Positions 40,260 to 51,824 of a stretch of 51,927 nt of DNA are shown in pieces. Where the stretch lies: positions 1 through 51,927 of the forward strand of contig NZ_NBDP01000040.1 of the NCBI RefSeq assembly GCF_004123845.1, written 5' to 3'. The position numbers and the translations under genes were made by a program. The notes under the pieces were generated by a model. The model was not told the origin of the DNA, searched no databases, and saw only the letters and a program-made list of their open reading frames with translations. Within the stretch, counting starts at the first letter, position 1; each line of letters begins with the position of its first letter. Origin of the DNA: Allobosea sp. Tri-44 (GTDB lineage: Bacteria > Pseudomonadota > Alphaproteobacteria > Rhizobiales > Beijerinckiaceae).

Positions 40260-41039
40260 ATGGACATGACCACCCCCCTCGTCGAGATGCGCGAGATCTC
40301 GATCGCCTTCGGTGGCATCAAGGCGGTCGACCATGCCAGCGTCGATCTCCATGCCGGCGAGGTCGTCGGCTTGCTCGGCCATAACGGTGCCGGCAAGTCG
40401 ACGCTGATCAAGATCCTCTCGGGGGCTTATCGCGCCGATGCCGGCGAGATCAGGATCGCCGGCGAGTCGGTCGCAATCTCATCGCCACGCGATGCCAAGC
40501 GCCACGGCATCGAGACGATCTACCAGACGCTCGCGCTCGCCGACAATGTCGACGCCGCCGCCAACATCTTCCTCGGCCGCGAGCTTTTGACGTCGTGGGG
40601 CACGCTCGACGACAGTGCGATGGAATCCGAGACCCGCAAGGTGATGGGCCGGCTCAACCCGCATTTCCGCCGCTTCAAGGAGCCGGTGAAGGCGCTCTCC
40701 GGCGGCCAGCGCCAGTCGGTCGCGATCGCCCGCGCGATCTACTTCAATGCGCGCGTGCTGATCATGGACGAGCCGACAGCAGCACTCGGCCCGGCCGAGA
40801 CCAGGCAGGTCGCTGACCTCATCCTCGAATTGAAGAAGCAGGGCATCGGCATCTTCCTGATCAGCCACGACCTGCACGATGTCTTCGATCTCGCCGACCG
40901 CCTCAGCGTGATGAAGAACGGCAAGGTGGTCGGCACCGCCCATGTCCGCGACGTCACGCAGGACGAGGTGCTCGGCATGATCATCTCGGGCAAATGCCCG
41001 CCCGGCGCCGTTGCCGGGCCGGGGGCGCTGCGGAGCTAG
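40260..41039 (+). CDS. xylG: Xylose-type ABC transporter ATP-binding protein (single domain)
   Basis: A 259-residue ABC ATPase that powers sugar uptake with XylF and XylH. Walker A GHNGAGKST, signature LSGGQRQS, Walker B VLIMDEP, and a switch His in LISHDLHD. Most E. coli-type XylG proteins carry two fused ATPase domains of about 500 residues; this one has a single domain, so it must work as a homodimer, as in the FrcA class. ATG 40260 follows GAGGAGGG. The binding protein and permease resemble xylose transporters best, but fructose- or ribose-type specificity is not excluded. Confidence 0.9.
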   Translation: MDMTTPLVEMREISIAFGGIKAVDHASVDLHAGEVVGLLGHNGAGKSTLIKILSGAYRADAGEIRIAGESVAISSPRDAKRHGIETIYQTLALADNVDAAANIFLGRELLTSWGTLDDSAMESETRKVMGRLNPHFRRFKEPVKALSGGQRQSVAIARAIYFNARVLIMDEPTAALGPAETRQVADLILELKKQGIGIFLISHDLHDVFDLADRLSVMKNGKVVGTAHVRDVTQDEVLGMIISGKCPPGAVAGPGALRS

Positions 41040-41047
41040 GATCGTGT

Positions 41048-41078
41048 GGCCGGGTCCGCGGACTGCGCGGACCCGGCC
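41048..41078. terminator. Strong hairpin between xylG and the SPW gene
   Basis: GGCCGGGTCCGCG (41048-41060), loop GACTG, CGCGGACCCGGCC (41066-41078): a perfect 13-bp stem between two convergent genes. No long T run follows, but position and strength suit a bidirectional transcription end. Confidence 0.7.
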
Positions 41079-41084
41079 GATCGT

Positions 41085-41448
41085 TCAGGCCGTGGCATGC
41101 GGCTCGTGCCGGTAGTCCCAGACCGCCCAGGCCGAGACGGCTGCCGTCAGCAGGCCGAGCGTCAGATGCGTCCAGAACGCGGCGAAGTTGCCGGTGAAGC
41201 CGAGCATCCAGGGCGCGGCGATCAGCCAGAGGCCGAGCGCCAGGTTCACCCATTCCTCCCATTCGGCGAAGGCGGCGAGCGCCGCGATCGCGATCACGGC
41301 GAGAACGGCACCGACAAGCCAGGCATTGCGGGTCGGCGTGGTGTCGGCCAGAAAAGCCCATCATCCAGGGCGAGATGAACAGGAGCGCGCCGAGGATCAG
41401 GTTGAGCCAGTCCTGCGGCCGTTTTCCACTCATATTCGCGGTCAACAT
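41085..41448 (-). pseudogene. SPW repeat membrane protein, frameshifted
   Basis: A small membrane protein with two SPW motifs (LLFISPWMMGFSG and LWLIAAPWMLGFTG), each followed by a membrane segment; family PF03779. The first repeat and the second lie in different frames. A run of four A (plus strand, 41352-41355) shifts the frame; with three, the product reads on as ADTTPTRNAWLVGAVLAVIA into the second repeat. ATG 41448 follows GGAGGTGATC, an excellent ribosome-binding site. This is either a real lesion or a sequencing indel. Confidence 0.75.
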
Positions 41449-41560
41449 GATCACCTCCATTGGTGAAGATCATCCAACCACGGCGCCTCACGCACGAGGC
41501 GCTTGGTCCAGCACATTATACGCCTGCCGCCGAAACAGCTCAAGGACTAGCATATAAACA

Positions 41561-41588
41561 GTCATGGCCGGCGTAAGCCGGCCATGAC
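41561..41588. terminator. Perfect hairpin before the phytase-like esterase end
   Basis: GTCATGGCCGGC (41561-41572), loop GTAA, GCCGGCCATGAC (41577-41588): a 12-bp perfect stem. On the minus strand it follows the esterase stop by 63 bases. It also resembles the REP family by its GTCAT ends. Confidence 0.65.
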
Positions 41589-41651
41589 GACACCTGACGA
41601 CTTGGCGCAGCCGAGATTCGACTTCGCTGTAACTTCAGCGAGCCGAACCGC

Positions 41652-42752
41652 TCACTTGGCCGTGAGCAGTTCCTTGACCTGCAGCAGTACCAGCTCGTTG
41701 TCATCCGCCTTCTTCGGGTCGCGCGACGACGAGAACGGCAGGTTGTTGTCGTTACCGACGACGATGATGCCGCCCGCGAGATCGACCACGTCGACATTCT
41801 CGATGGTGAAGAACGGGAAGGGCAGCACGCCGTCGATCGCCCCCTGCTTGGCCTTCTTGTCGGGATCGGCGATCTTCATCAGGTCGATATAGCCGACCTT
41901 GCGCACGCTCTTGCCGACATTGGCGTCGGCCATCTCGATCTTGACGATACGCTTGAACTTGGCGAGGTCGTGGAAGCAGTCCGGGCCCTTCTGGCCGGCG
42001 GCGCAGGCCTTGTCGGCAGTGCCTTCGCCGTTGTCGCGCTCGATGATCAGCGCAGTCGTCGCGTCGATCATGTTGAAGTCGCCGATGGCGAGGCCCTTCT
42101 GCTCGAGCGGGAAGAACCAGGAGCGGCCGGTCCACTTCTCGGCCTGCACATCGAATTCGAGGATGCGCAGCACTTCCTTGCCGTCGACCTCTTCATTGCC
42201 CTTGGTCTCGGCGTTCCAGAGCGGGCCTTCGAGCAACGGGTAGAGGAAGCGGCCGTCCGGCGACTGCGCCATGCCCTCATAGCCCTTGGAGCGGCGGACA
42301 TTGAACTCGACCGGCAGATTCGGCGCGCCCGGCGTGGTCACGGCGTAATGGTCAGGCGAGCGGGCCGGCTTGCCGTCGACCGTGGTCTCGAACACGGCCT
42401 CGACCTTGCCGGTGGCGTCGACGTCGGTCAGCACCAGGAACTCGCCATTCCCCAGCGAGCGGATGCCGGAGAAGCCCTGCACCGGCTGGCCGGCGAAGGG
42501 AGTGGAAAGGCCGGTCGGGCGCCCGCCCGATGTGCCCATCACCGTGCCGACCTGCTCGATGCGCTTGCCCGGCGTCGTGAACTTGCCGGAGACCTTGAGG
42601 TCGGCCGGCGCATCGGCGGGCGCCGGGATGATGGTGTTGGCCGGCAGCAGGGCATGGCCGACCAGCTTGGCCGGGAATTCCTTCGGCGCATCCTGTGCGC
42701 CAGCGAGCATGGTCGATGAAAGCAGGAGGGCGGCGGCGAGGCGCAGACGCAT
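41652..42752 (-). CDS. Esterase-like activity of phytase family protein
   Basis: A 366-residue exported protein. The signal peptide (RLRLAAALLLSSTMLAGAQ) leads into a beta-propeller-like domain of the phytase-like family PF13449: GFSGIRSLGNGEFLVLTDVDATG near the front, KGYEGMAQSPDGRFLYPLLEG in the middle and FFTIENVDVVDLAGGIIVVGNDNNLPFSSSR at the end. Proteins of this family hydrolyse phosphate esters or other esters in the periplasm; activity here is unknown. ATG 42752 follows GGAGCT. It lies 95 bases after a TPR-like gene on the same strand. Confidence 0.85.
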   Translation of the reverse strand: MRLRLAAALLLSSTMLAGAQDAPKEFPAKLVGHALLPANTIIPAPADAPADLKVSGKFTTPGKRIEQVGTVMGTSGGRPTGLSTPFAGQPVQGFSGIRSLGNGEFLVLTDVDATGKVEAVFETTVDGKPARSPDHYAVTTPGAPNLPVEFNVRRSKGYEGMAQSPDGRFLYPLLEGPLWNAETKGNEEVDGKEVLRILEFDVQAEKWTGRSWFFPLEQKGLAIGDFNMIDATTALIIERDNGEGTADKACAAGQKGPDCFHDLAKFKRIVKIEMADANVGKSVRKVGYIDLMKIADPDKKAKQGAIDGVLPFPFFTIENVDVVDLAGGIIVVGNDNNLPFSSSRDPKKADDNELVLLQVKELLTAK

Positions 42753-42847
42753 GGCGTGGAGCTCCGGTTGCGGAAAAGCGGGACGACCCCGCTTCGCGTC
42801 CGCATCTTGCAATCGCGCGACAGCGCCGTGACGCTTGCGTGACGGCG

Positions 42848-43294
42848 CTACTTGCCGCCCGCCTTGCGGATCGCCTCGTCGAGATCCTGCCATTCGTGGC
42901 AGCGGCCGCAGAGCTTGGCGAGCTTGTCGAGATTGGCCTTGGCCGAGACCATGTCGCCGGTCTCGATAAACCATTCGCCCTGATATTCCAGCGCCGGCAG
43001 ATAGGTCGGATCGCGCAGCAGCGCGGCGTCATAGAACTGCTTCGAGACCGGGTAGTTCTTCAATTTGCGCTGTGAGAAGGCGATCCAGTTGAGCAGCACC
43101 GGCGAGTCCGGCTGATGTTTCAGCAGAGTCATCAGCTTCTCGATTGCCGGCGCATAGTTCTTCTCCTCGATCCAGCGCCGCGCCTGGCGATAATCGGGAT
43201 CCTCGTCCAGATAGGTCCAGTCGGGCCCGACCGCTTGTGCGGTCCCGAGCGAGAGAAACAGCGCCAGCGCACTGCCGAAAAAGCCGCTCCGCAT
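42848..43294 (-). CDS. Exported TPR-like protein
   Basis: A 148-residue protein with a signal peptide (GSALALFLSLGTAQA) and about two tetratricopeptide-like helical pairs: DPDYRQARRWIEEKNYAPAIEKLMTLLKHQPDSP and FYDAALLRDPTYLPALEYQGEWFIETGD in part. The end holds CGRCHEW, a CxxCH motif that might bind haem or metal. ATG 43294 starts the signal peptide. It is upstream of the phytase-like gene on the same strand and the two may work together in the periplasm. Confidence 0.75.
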   Translation of the reverse strand: MRSGFFGSALALFLSLGTAQAVGPDWTYLDEDPDYRQARRWIEEKNYAPAIEKLMTLLKHQPDSPVLLNWIAFSQRKLKNYPVSKQFYDAALLRDPTYLPALEYQGEWFIETGDMVSAKANLDKLAKLCGRCHEWQDLDEAIRKAGGK

Positions 43295-43374
43295 CCCATG
43301 CTCCCTGCTTCCAGCCGAAACCAAATCATGGCCGCGGCGTTTCCACCAGCAGGGGAACACGGAGCCGCGACGTC

Positions 43375-43593
43375 ATGACGACATTCAAGACGGGCGCCGA
43401 GGTCACCTGGCGCTGGGGCGCCCATATTGCCAAGGGCCGCGTCGAGCAGGTCTTCACCGAACCGGTGACCCGCACGATCAAGGGCACGGAGGTCCGACGC
43501 AACGCCTCGCCGGAAAACCCGGCCTATCTGGTGACGCAACCGCGCGGCGGCTACGCGCTGAAATCGCATAGCGAACTCGAGGAAAGGCGATGA
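43375..43593 (+). CDS. DUF2945 (HVA1/TUDOR-like) family protein
   Basis: A 72-residue protein of the DUF2945 family: FKTGAEVTWRWGAHIAKGRVEQVF at the front and NPAYLVTQPRGGYALKSHSEL at the end, a small SH3/TUDOR-like beta barrel. The function is not known; the family is common in bacteria and some fungi. It starts at ATG 43375 and is divergent from the TPR-like gene. The next gene begins directly after it on the same strand. Confidence 0.8.
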   Translation: MTTFKTGAEVTWRWGAHIAKGRVEQVFTEPVTRTIKGTEVRRNASPENPAYLVTQPRGGYALKSHSELEERR

Positions 43594-43648
43594 GCATCGC
43601 CCATGCCTGGCGCCGCCGCTTCGTGTCGCCGAGAATGCCGGCAAGGGC

Positions 43649-43930
43649 TTGCGCCTGCGCCGCGAGTTCAACCGCGGCGGCACCGTCATCGGCGTCGCCC
43701 GTGCCCGCGACCTCAGCAACCGCCGCAAGCTCAGCACCGAGACGGTCGAGCGCATGGTCAGCTATTTCGCCCGCCACGCCATCGACAAGCAGGCCAAGGG
43801 CTTCGGCGACGGCAAGGAACCTTCGGCCGGCTACATCGCCTGGCTGCTCTGGGGCGGCGACGAGGGCCGCGACTGGGCCAGGCGGAAAATGGCGGCGATC
43901 GCCGGGCAGGACGAGCGAAAAAGGGCGTGA
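43649..43930 (+). CDS. Small conserved protein of unknown function (start unresolved)
   Basis: A 93-residue protein whose core reads ETVERMVSYFARHAIDKQA and PSAGYIAWLLWGGDEGRDWA, a pattern I associate with small conserved and phage-related proteins in alphaproteobacteria. No function is known. TTG 43649 is the only standard-type start in this frame, but the same frame stays open upstream to about 43608 and reads LRVAENAGKGLRLRREF, which looks like true protein. The nearest ATGs (43590, 43603) are in other frames. The start may be lost to an indel or be a non-standard codon. Confidence 0.65.
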   Translation: MRLRREFNRGGTVIGVARARDLSNRRKLSTETVERMVSYFARHAIDKQAKGFGDGKEPSAGYIAWLLWGGDEGRDWARRKMAAIAGQDERKRA

Positions 43931-43933
43931 TCC

Positions 43934-46900
43934 TCAGCCGGTCGCCCGCAATCGGCGCGCGAAGCTCCCACCGCCGTCCCCCGTCGAGACCTCGCCGACA
44001 CGGGTGAGCGAGACCAGAATTCCATGTACGGCCGGCTTGATCCGGAGCCCCTGTTGAAAACGCAGGGCGATCGCCTCAGCGTCGAGCGGCACATCCGAAG
44101 CGGCCAGAATCGCGAGGACGGTTGCAACGCGCTCGACCGGTTGGGTTGGAAAGCTCGGCTTGACGATCGGCGCCGGCATGGCGAGCAATTCCGCTGCGGC
44201 GATCTGTTCGCCCGTCGCTGCGTCCCGGCCGAAGCGCGGCCGTTGATAGTCGGGCCTGAGCCAGCGCACCTCGCCACGCTTCTCCTCACGGGTCCTTTCG
44301 CGATTCAGTGTCACCAGACTCTCCAGGATAGCCTCCTCGCTGGCATCAGCCGGCAGCCCGTATGCCGCCGCGACCGCGGTATCGATCGCTTCGTGATGCT
44401 CGTTCAGGATCAACACCAGGCCGCGATCGCGGATGTCGGTTTCAGCAGGCGAGAGCGGTGCGCCGGACAGGATCGTCTCACGGACATTGTAGAGCTTGGT
44501 CAGCGTCAGGCCGGAATGCTCGGCCAACACCTGCTTACGTAGGGAATCGAGTGCCTCGGCCGGCTCGCGGATCACCTGCTTCTGCGCTTCGGGTGATTTC
44601 GGGAAAGGGGAAGGGATCGAAGCAGCGTGATTTGGAATAGCGAGGGTCGTTGCCGACGCCGAGCCATCCGCCCGTACGAAGCGCCCAGGTCATATGGAGC
44701 TTTGAAGACAATACGCCGAGATGAAAAGCATCTGACAGGCCGATCGCGACGAGCATGTTGTCAGGGAGGATGCTGCGGTCGAGAAACTGGAAAACGCGGT
44801 GCTTCGCGGTTTCGACCGTGGCGATGTAGCGCTGCAGATTGGCGGTAAAGCTCCTCATGTCAGTGTTGCGTCGGCCGAACAACCACCAGTTCTCCCGGCG
44901 ATATGACTCGTTGTTCAAGTCGCGTTCTGGTTTCACCCTCAGCAAGAGATGCTGGTAGACCTCGGGGAAGCGGTTCCGGACTTGCTCCGCCGGTTGGCCG
45001 TCGAGGTCGATCACCATTGCGCCGCGTGATCGCCCCGTCAGATCGCGGCCGTTCCGGTAGTGACGAATGACGGCTTCCAACCCCGGCCGACGGCCGAGCC
45101 CGAGATGGCCGGCCTCCTGGGAGGAGACGATGAAGCCGGCGCCGTGGAGCGGAACACCGCGAGAGCTCAAGCCCTTGTTCGCCAGCAGCTCGCGCGTGCC
45201 GGCAATGTCCGGGCCGATTGCCAAGTCCGCGCCAATGCGTCCCTTTTGCTCGCTCAATGCGATCTCCGGCTGGTCGCTGTCGAGCAAGGCCTTGGAGATC
45301 ACCTCGCGCAGCCGCCCCTCATGCCGGCCTGCTTCGGCGACGGTCATGGCGATGCGCACCGCAGCCGCGTCCTTGCCGGCTTTCGTCCAGGGATGATCGG
45401 GAATCGCCAGCAGCAGCGAGATCGGCTTCTTGCCGTCGAGATGGCGTTGAACCACGCGGCGCTGGAACACCTGGGTGATCGAGTTCGTCGTCACCAGGCC
45501 AAAGCGCCGCAGCTTCGTTCCCGGCCGCGTCAGCAGTTCCGCAGCCCGGTCCCACCAATACATCACATAGTCGGCGCTCTCGTTCATCTGCGGATGCGCC
45601 ACCCATAGCGCCTCGGCATAGAGGCCGCCGAGCCGCGCGCGGATGTCCTTGCCGCCGATGAAGGGCGGGTTGCCGACGATGAACTCGGCCTCCGGCCAGG
45701 CAGGCCGGCGCGGATTGGGCAGCACTTCCTTGCCGTCGCGCCATTGCGGTACCGGCCAGCCATCCCATTCGAGCACGGCGTCGCGCCGGTAGATATGGTC
45801 GAGCCGCTCCAGGATTGGCTCGCGCGGTGCGTAGCCGCGCGTCCGGAAATGCCATTGCAGATGGCCGATCCAGAGTACGAGATCGGCGATCGCGACGGCG
45901 CGGCGGTTGGTGTCCATGCCGAGGAACTGGTGCGGGCCGACATGGCGATCGGCGATGCCGCCGAGCCGCTCGCGGCTGCCGAGCTCGCCGGCGGCGTCGA
46001 GCACCTCGCCTTCAAGCTTCTTCATCAATTCCTGCGCTACGTGCAGGAAGTTGCCGGTGCCGCAGCCGGGGTCGAGCACGCGCGTCTCGCACAGCGTGCG
46101 ATGGAAGTCCTCGATCAGCGTCAGCGCCTTGCGGTGGTCGGCGGCGTCGCGTGCCTGCTGGACGGCGGCGAGCACATGGCGCCAGTCCTCGCGCAGCGGC
46201 GCGATCACCGTCTCGACCACGAGCCGCTCGACATAGGCGCGCGGTGTGTAATGGGCGCCGAGCCGGGCACGCTCGGCGGGGTCGAGCGCCTGTTCGAGCA
46301 TAGTGCCGAAGATGGACGGCTCGACCCCTTTCCAGTCGTGCTCGGCGGCGGCGAGCAATTCGCCTATCTCGGCCCTCTCAAGCGCGAAGACGCGGGCGTC
46401 CTCGAACAGCTTGCCGTTGAAGCGCCGCATCGTCGTGCGCAGCGTGATCGAGTAGCCGCCCTTGTCCATGACCCGCCAGAGCTCCTCGACCAGTGGCCGG
46501 AAGGCTGTCGGGTTGTCGCGGCAATCGCGCAGCAGCGCCTTGAACGAATCCTTCGGAATCAGTTCGGCGTCCTCGGCGAACATCGTGAAGACGCAGCGCA
46601 TCAGGAACAGCGCGACCTCTTCCGGATCGTGTTCGCGCTCCAAGGCCTTGGAGACCGCTGCGAGCCGCTCGGCGATCTTGCGCGTCACTCGGACCGCATG
46701 GCGGGTCGGGTCGAGCGTGAGCGGCTCCCGCCAGATCGCGGCCATGCGTGCGCGCACCTCCGGCTCGCGCAGATCGTCGAGATAGACCCGGTAGCGTTGC
46801 CGGTCCGGGAACTGGACGTAATTCTTTCCCTGGCCGGTGAAGTCGGCATAGAGCTCGAAACAGTGCCCGACATCGCAGATGATCAGGAAGGGCGGCCAGC

Positions 46901-47360
46901 CATGTGTCGCCGGCAGCGCCTTGGCGTAGTCTTCGGCCTGGCGGCGGGCGTTGAGCATCAGCACGTCCCAGCCGCGATCGGCGCCGCGCCGCCCGCGCGG
47001 ACCGGTGGGCTCGGCTAGGGCAAGGCTGCCCTGCGCCGGCAGGATTTCCTTGGTCTGGCCCTTCAGCCGGCTCTGCTTGGCCTCGAGCACGAAGCAGGAC
47101 TTCTTGTAGAGGTCGATCCGGCCGGTGGTGCTCGCCCCTGACGGATCGCGGAACTTCACCTGATACTCGAAGCGATAGGTCACCGCTTCGGCGTCGCTGG
47201 TCGGCGGCAGTGGCGTCTCGACGCCGATCAGCCGGCACAGCTCGGTGAGGAACTGGGCATAGGCCGCGCGCTCGGCTCCTTCCGAGGCGCGCCAGCGCGC
47301 AATGAAGGCTTCGACAGCGTCGTCGCCTGCTTCGACCCCGCCCCCCAGCATGGTCTGCAC
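43934..47360 (-). pseudogene. Type IIG-like DNA methyltransferase/nuclease, frameshifted
   Basis: A gene for a protein of about 1140 residues in two frames. The front part (941 codons, ending 44535) holds a possible PD-(D/E)xK nuclease site (D83, E93, K95 in RIDLYKKSCFVLEAKQ), a helical linker, SAM motif I DPGCGTGNF (430-438) and catalytic NPPF (564-567), the N6-adenine or N4-cytosine type. The back part (43934-44575) goes on as IREPAEALDSLRKQVL. One base too many at 44601-44610 (TTT for TT on the coding strand) breaks the frame; without it the text reads FPKSPEAQKQVIREP. It likely both restricted and modified DNA. It lies divergent from uvrB. Confidence 0.8.
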
Positions 47361-47492
47361 CTTATGGTAGATTATTAGTTAATAGTACAATTAATGCGGG
47401 CAGTGCCGTTGCTGTCAACTCCTGTCATCAGCAGCGCGCTTTCGGCGCCCCGCCCCCTCGCATCGACGGCAAATCGCGCCCATATTCCGGCC

Positions 47493-50165
<2,673 letters not shown>

Positions 50166-50230
50166 TTCCGAGCCGCTTTTGTGAAACATTCCCAATTGAA
50201 AGACGTAACGCTAGGGGCGCCAGAGGACAG

Positions 50231-51612
50231 ATGGCTATTGAGAAATTTGATATTTCTTCCGAGAGCGCTCAGAAGATTATGATAAGAACCGAGGGACATT
50301 TTTGCGATTTAAATCGAAAGACATCCAGCCATCCAAATTGACAAAGACTATATCCGCGCTCGCCAATGCGGATGGTGGCGATATATTTGTTGGTATATCT
50401 GAATCTAAAAACCGTCTGACTTGGGATGGTTTCGACAACGAAGAGGCGGCTAACGCACATAGTCAGGTTATAGAGCAAACCTTTCCGCTTGGCGCCAATT
50501 CTCGCGTTAGCTTCTTACATCACCAGAAACTGAGCGGTCTGGTGTTATTCATTGAAATTGAAAAAACACCGGACATCAGGAAAGCATCTGACGGAATCGC
50601 CTATCTGCGTCGAGGGGCTCAATCCTTACCACAAACAACAAATGAACAAATATTGAGACTCAGCCTTAATAAGGGAATTCATTCATACGAGGATCATTCA
50701 GTAAATAATAATATAGAATTTATATCAAACTTTGAAGCAACTCGTGCCTTTATGTCTGATGTGGTGCCATTTTCTACAGCTGAAGATTGGCTTAGAAAGC
50801 AAAAGCTTGCAGTAGATGGCAAGCCAACTGTCGCTGGTGTTATGTTATTCAGCGATGAACCTCAAATAGAGTTACCAAAAGGTGCTATCAAGGTATATCG
50901 GTATAAGACGAATGACGCTTCTGGAACGCGAGACACGTTGGCCTTCGATCCGCTTTCGATAGAAGGCAATGCTTACAGCATGATATACAAATCTGTCGAC
51001 ACGATTCGTAGCATAATTGAGAGCATCCCGATTGCTGAAGCGGGTGTTCTTTCAAAGCTTGAGTACCCCACAGAAGCGATCCATGAAATTATAACAAATG
51101 CTGTTATACATCGCGATTATATCATTAATGATGATATTCATGTTAGAATATTTGATAATAGGATTGAAGTGCAAAGCCCAGGAACGCTTGCTGGTCACGT
51201 AACAACAAAAAACATTCTTGATGAACGCTTTGCTAGAAACCCTAAAATAGTAAGGTTGTTAAATAAATTCAAAAATCCTCCAAATAAAGATGTTGGAGAA
51301 GGATTAAATACGGCATTCGAAGCGATGCGAAAGCTAAAACTTAAGGATCCTATTGTTGAACAAAAGGATAACGGACTCCTTGTTCTTCTTCGACACGAGA
51401 AACTTGCAGCGCCGCAGCAATTGATTATTGATTTTCTTAGGAGTAACGAAGAAATTAATAACAGAATAGCTAGAGAAATTTGTTTTATCGGGTCCGAGAA
51501 TAAAGTTAAGCTTATTTTTAAGGACATGATCAAGTCCGACGTAATCGAAAGAATACCAAATAGATCACAAAGCAAAGCCGCCTATCGAAAAGGCGCTAGT
51601 TTTCCAACCTAG
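50231..51612 (+). pseudogene. AT-rich AlbA_2 (Schlafen-like)/HATPase protein, frameshifted
   Basis: A protein of about 460 residues. The AlbA_2 domain begins with EGHFCD, then continues in another frame as FKSKDIQPSKLTKTISALAN and ADGGDIFVGI. A C-terminal HATPase-like domain follows with EAIHEIITNAVIHRDY and VGEGLNTAFEAM. One T is missing at 50308-50310 (TTT for TTTT); with it the reading joins ATG 50231 to the rest without a break. The gene is visibly AT-rich against its neighbours, a sign of horizontal transfer. Such proteins are often found near defence genes and resemble the C-terminal domain of RecG-like regulators. Function unknown. Confidence 0.75.
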
Positions 51613-51824
51613 CCAGTTATAATGCTCCCGAGATGACACGCGTCGTGGTTGGTCTTGTGCTGAGCATCCGCGTCTAGCGACTCCAGCGCGCATTGAGGTC
51701 TTATGCTGGATCGCCGCCTTCATCTCGTCACCCCCTTCGTACCAGACGAACCGCCGCGGCGAAGAGCGCGAGGAACCCCTCTCCCGGATGGGAGAGGGGC
51801 AGGGGTGAGCGACTGTCTTGGTGG
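51613..51824. other. Intergenic stretch between the AT-rich gene and the right IS end
   Basis: About 210 bases. It returns to high GC after the AT-rich gene. No gene is recognised. It ends with the REP-like hairpin at 51776-51799 and the start of the terminal inverted repeat. Confidence 0.5.
51776..51799. repeat. REP-like hairpin next to the right IS end
   Basis: CCCCTCTCCC (51776-51785), loop GGAT, GGGAGAGGGG (51790-51799): a 10-bp perfect stem of the same type as the hairpin at 129-151. The IS end begins within about 15 bases of it, in the same relative orientation. Confidence 0.7.
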
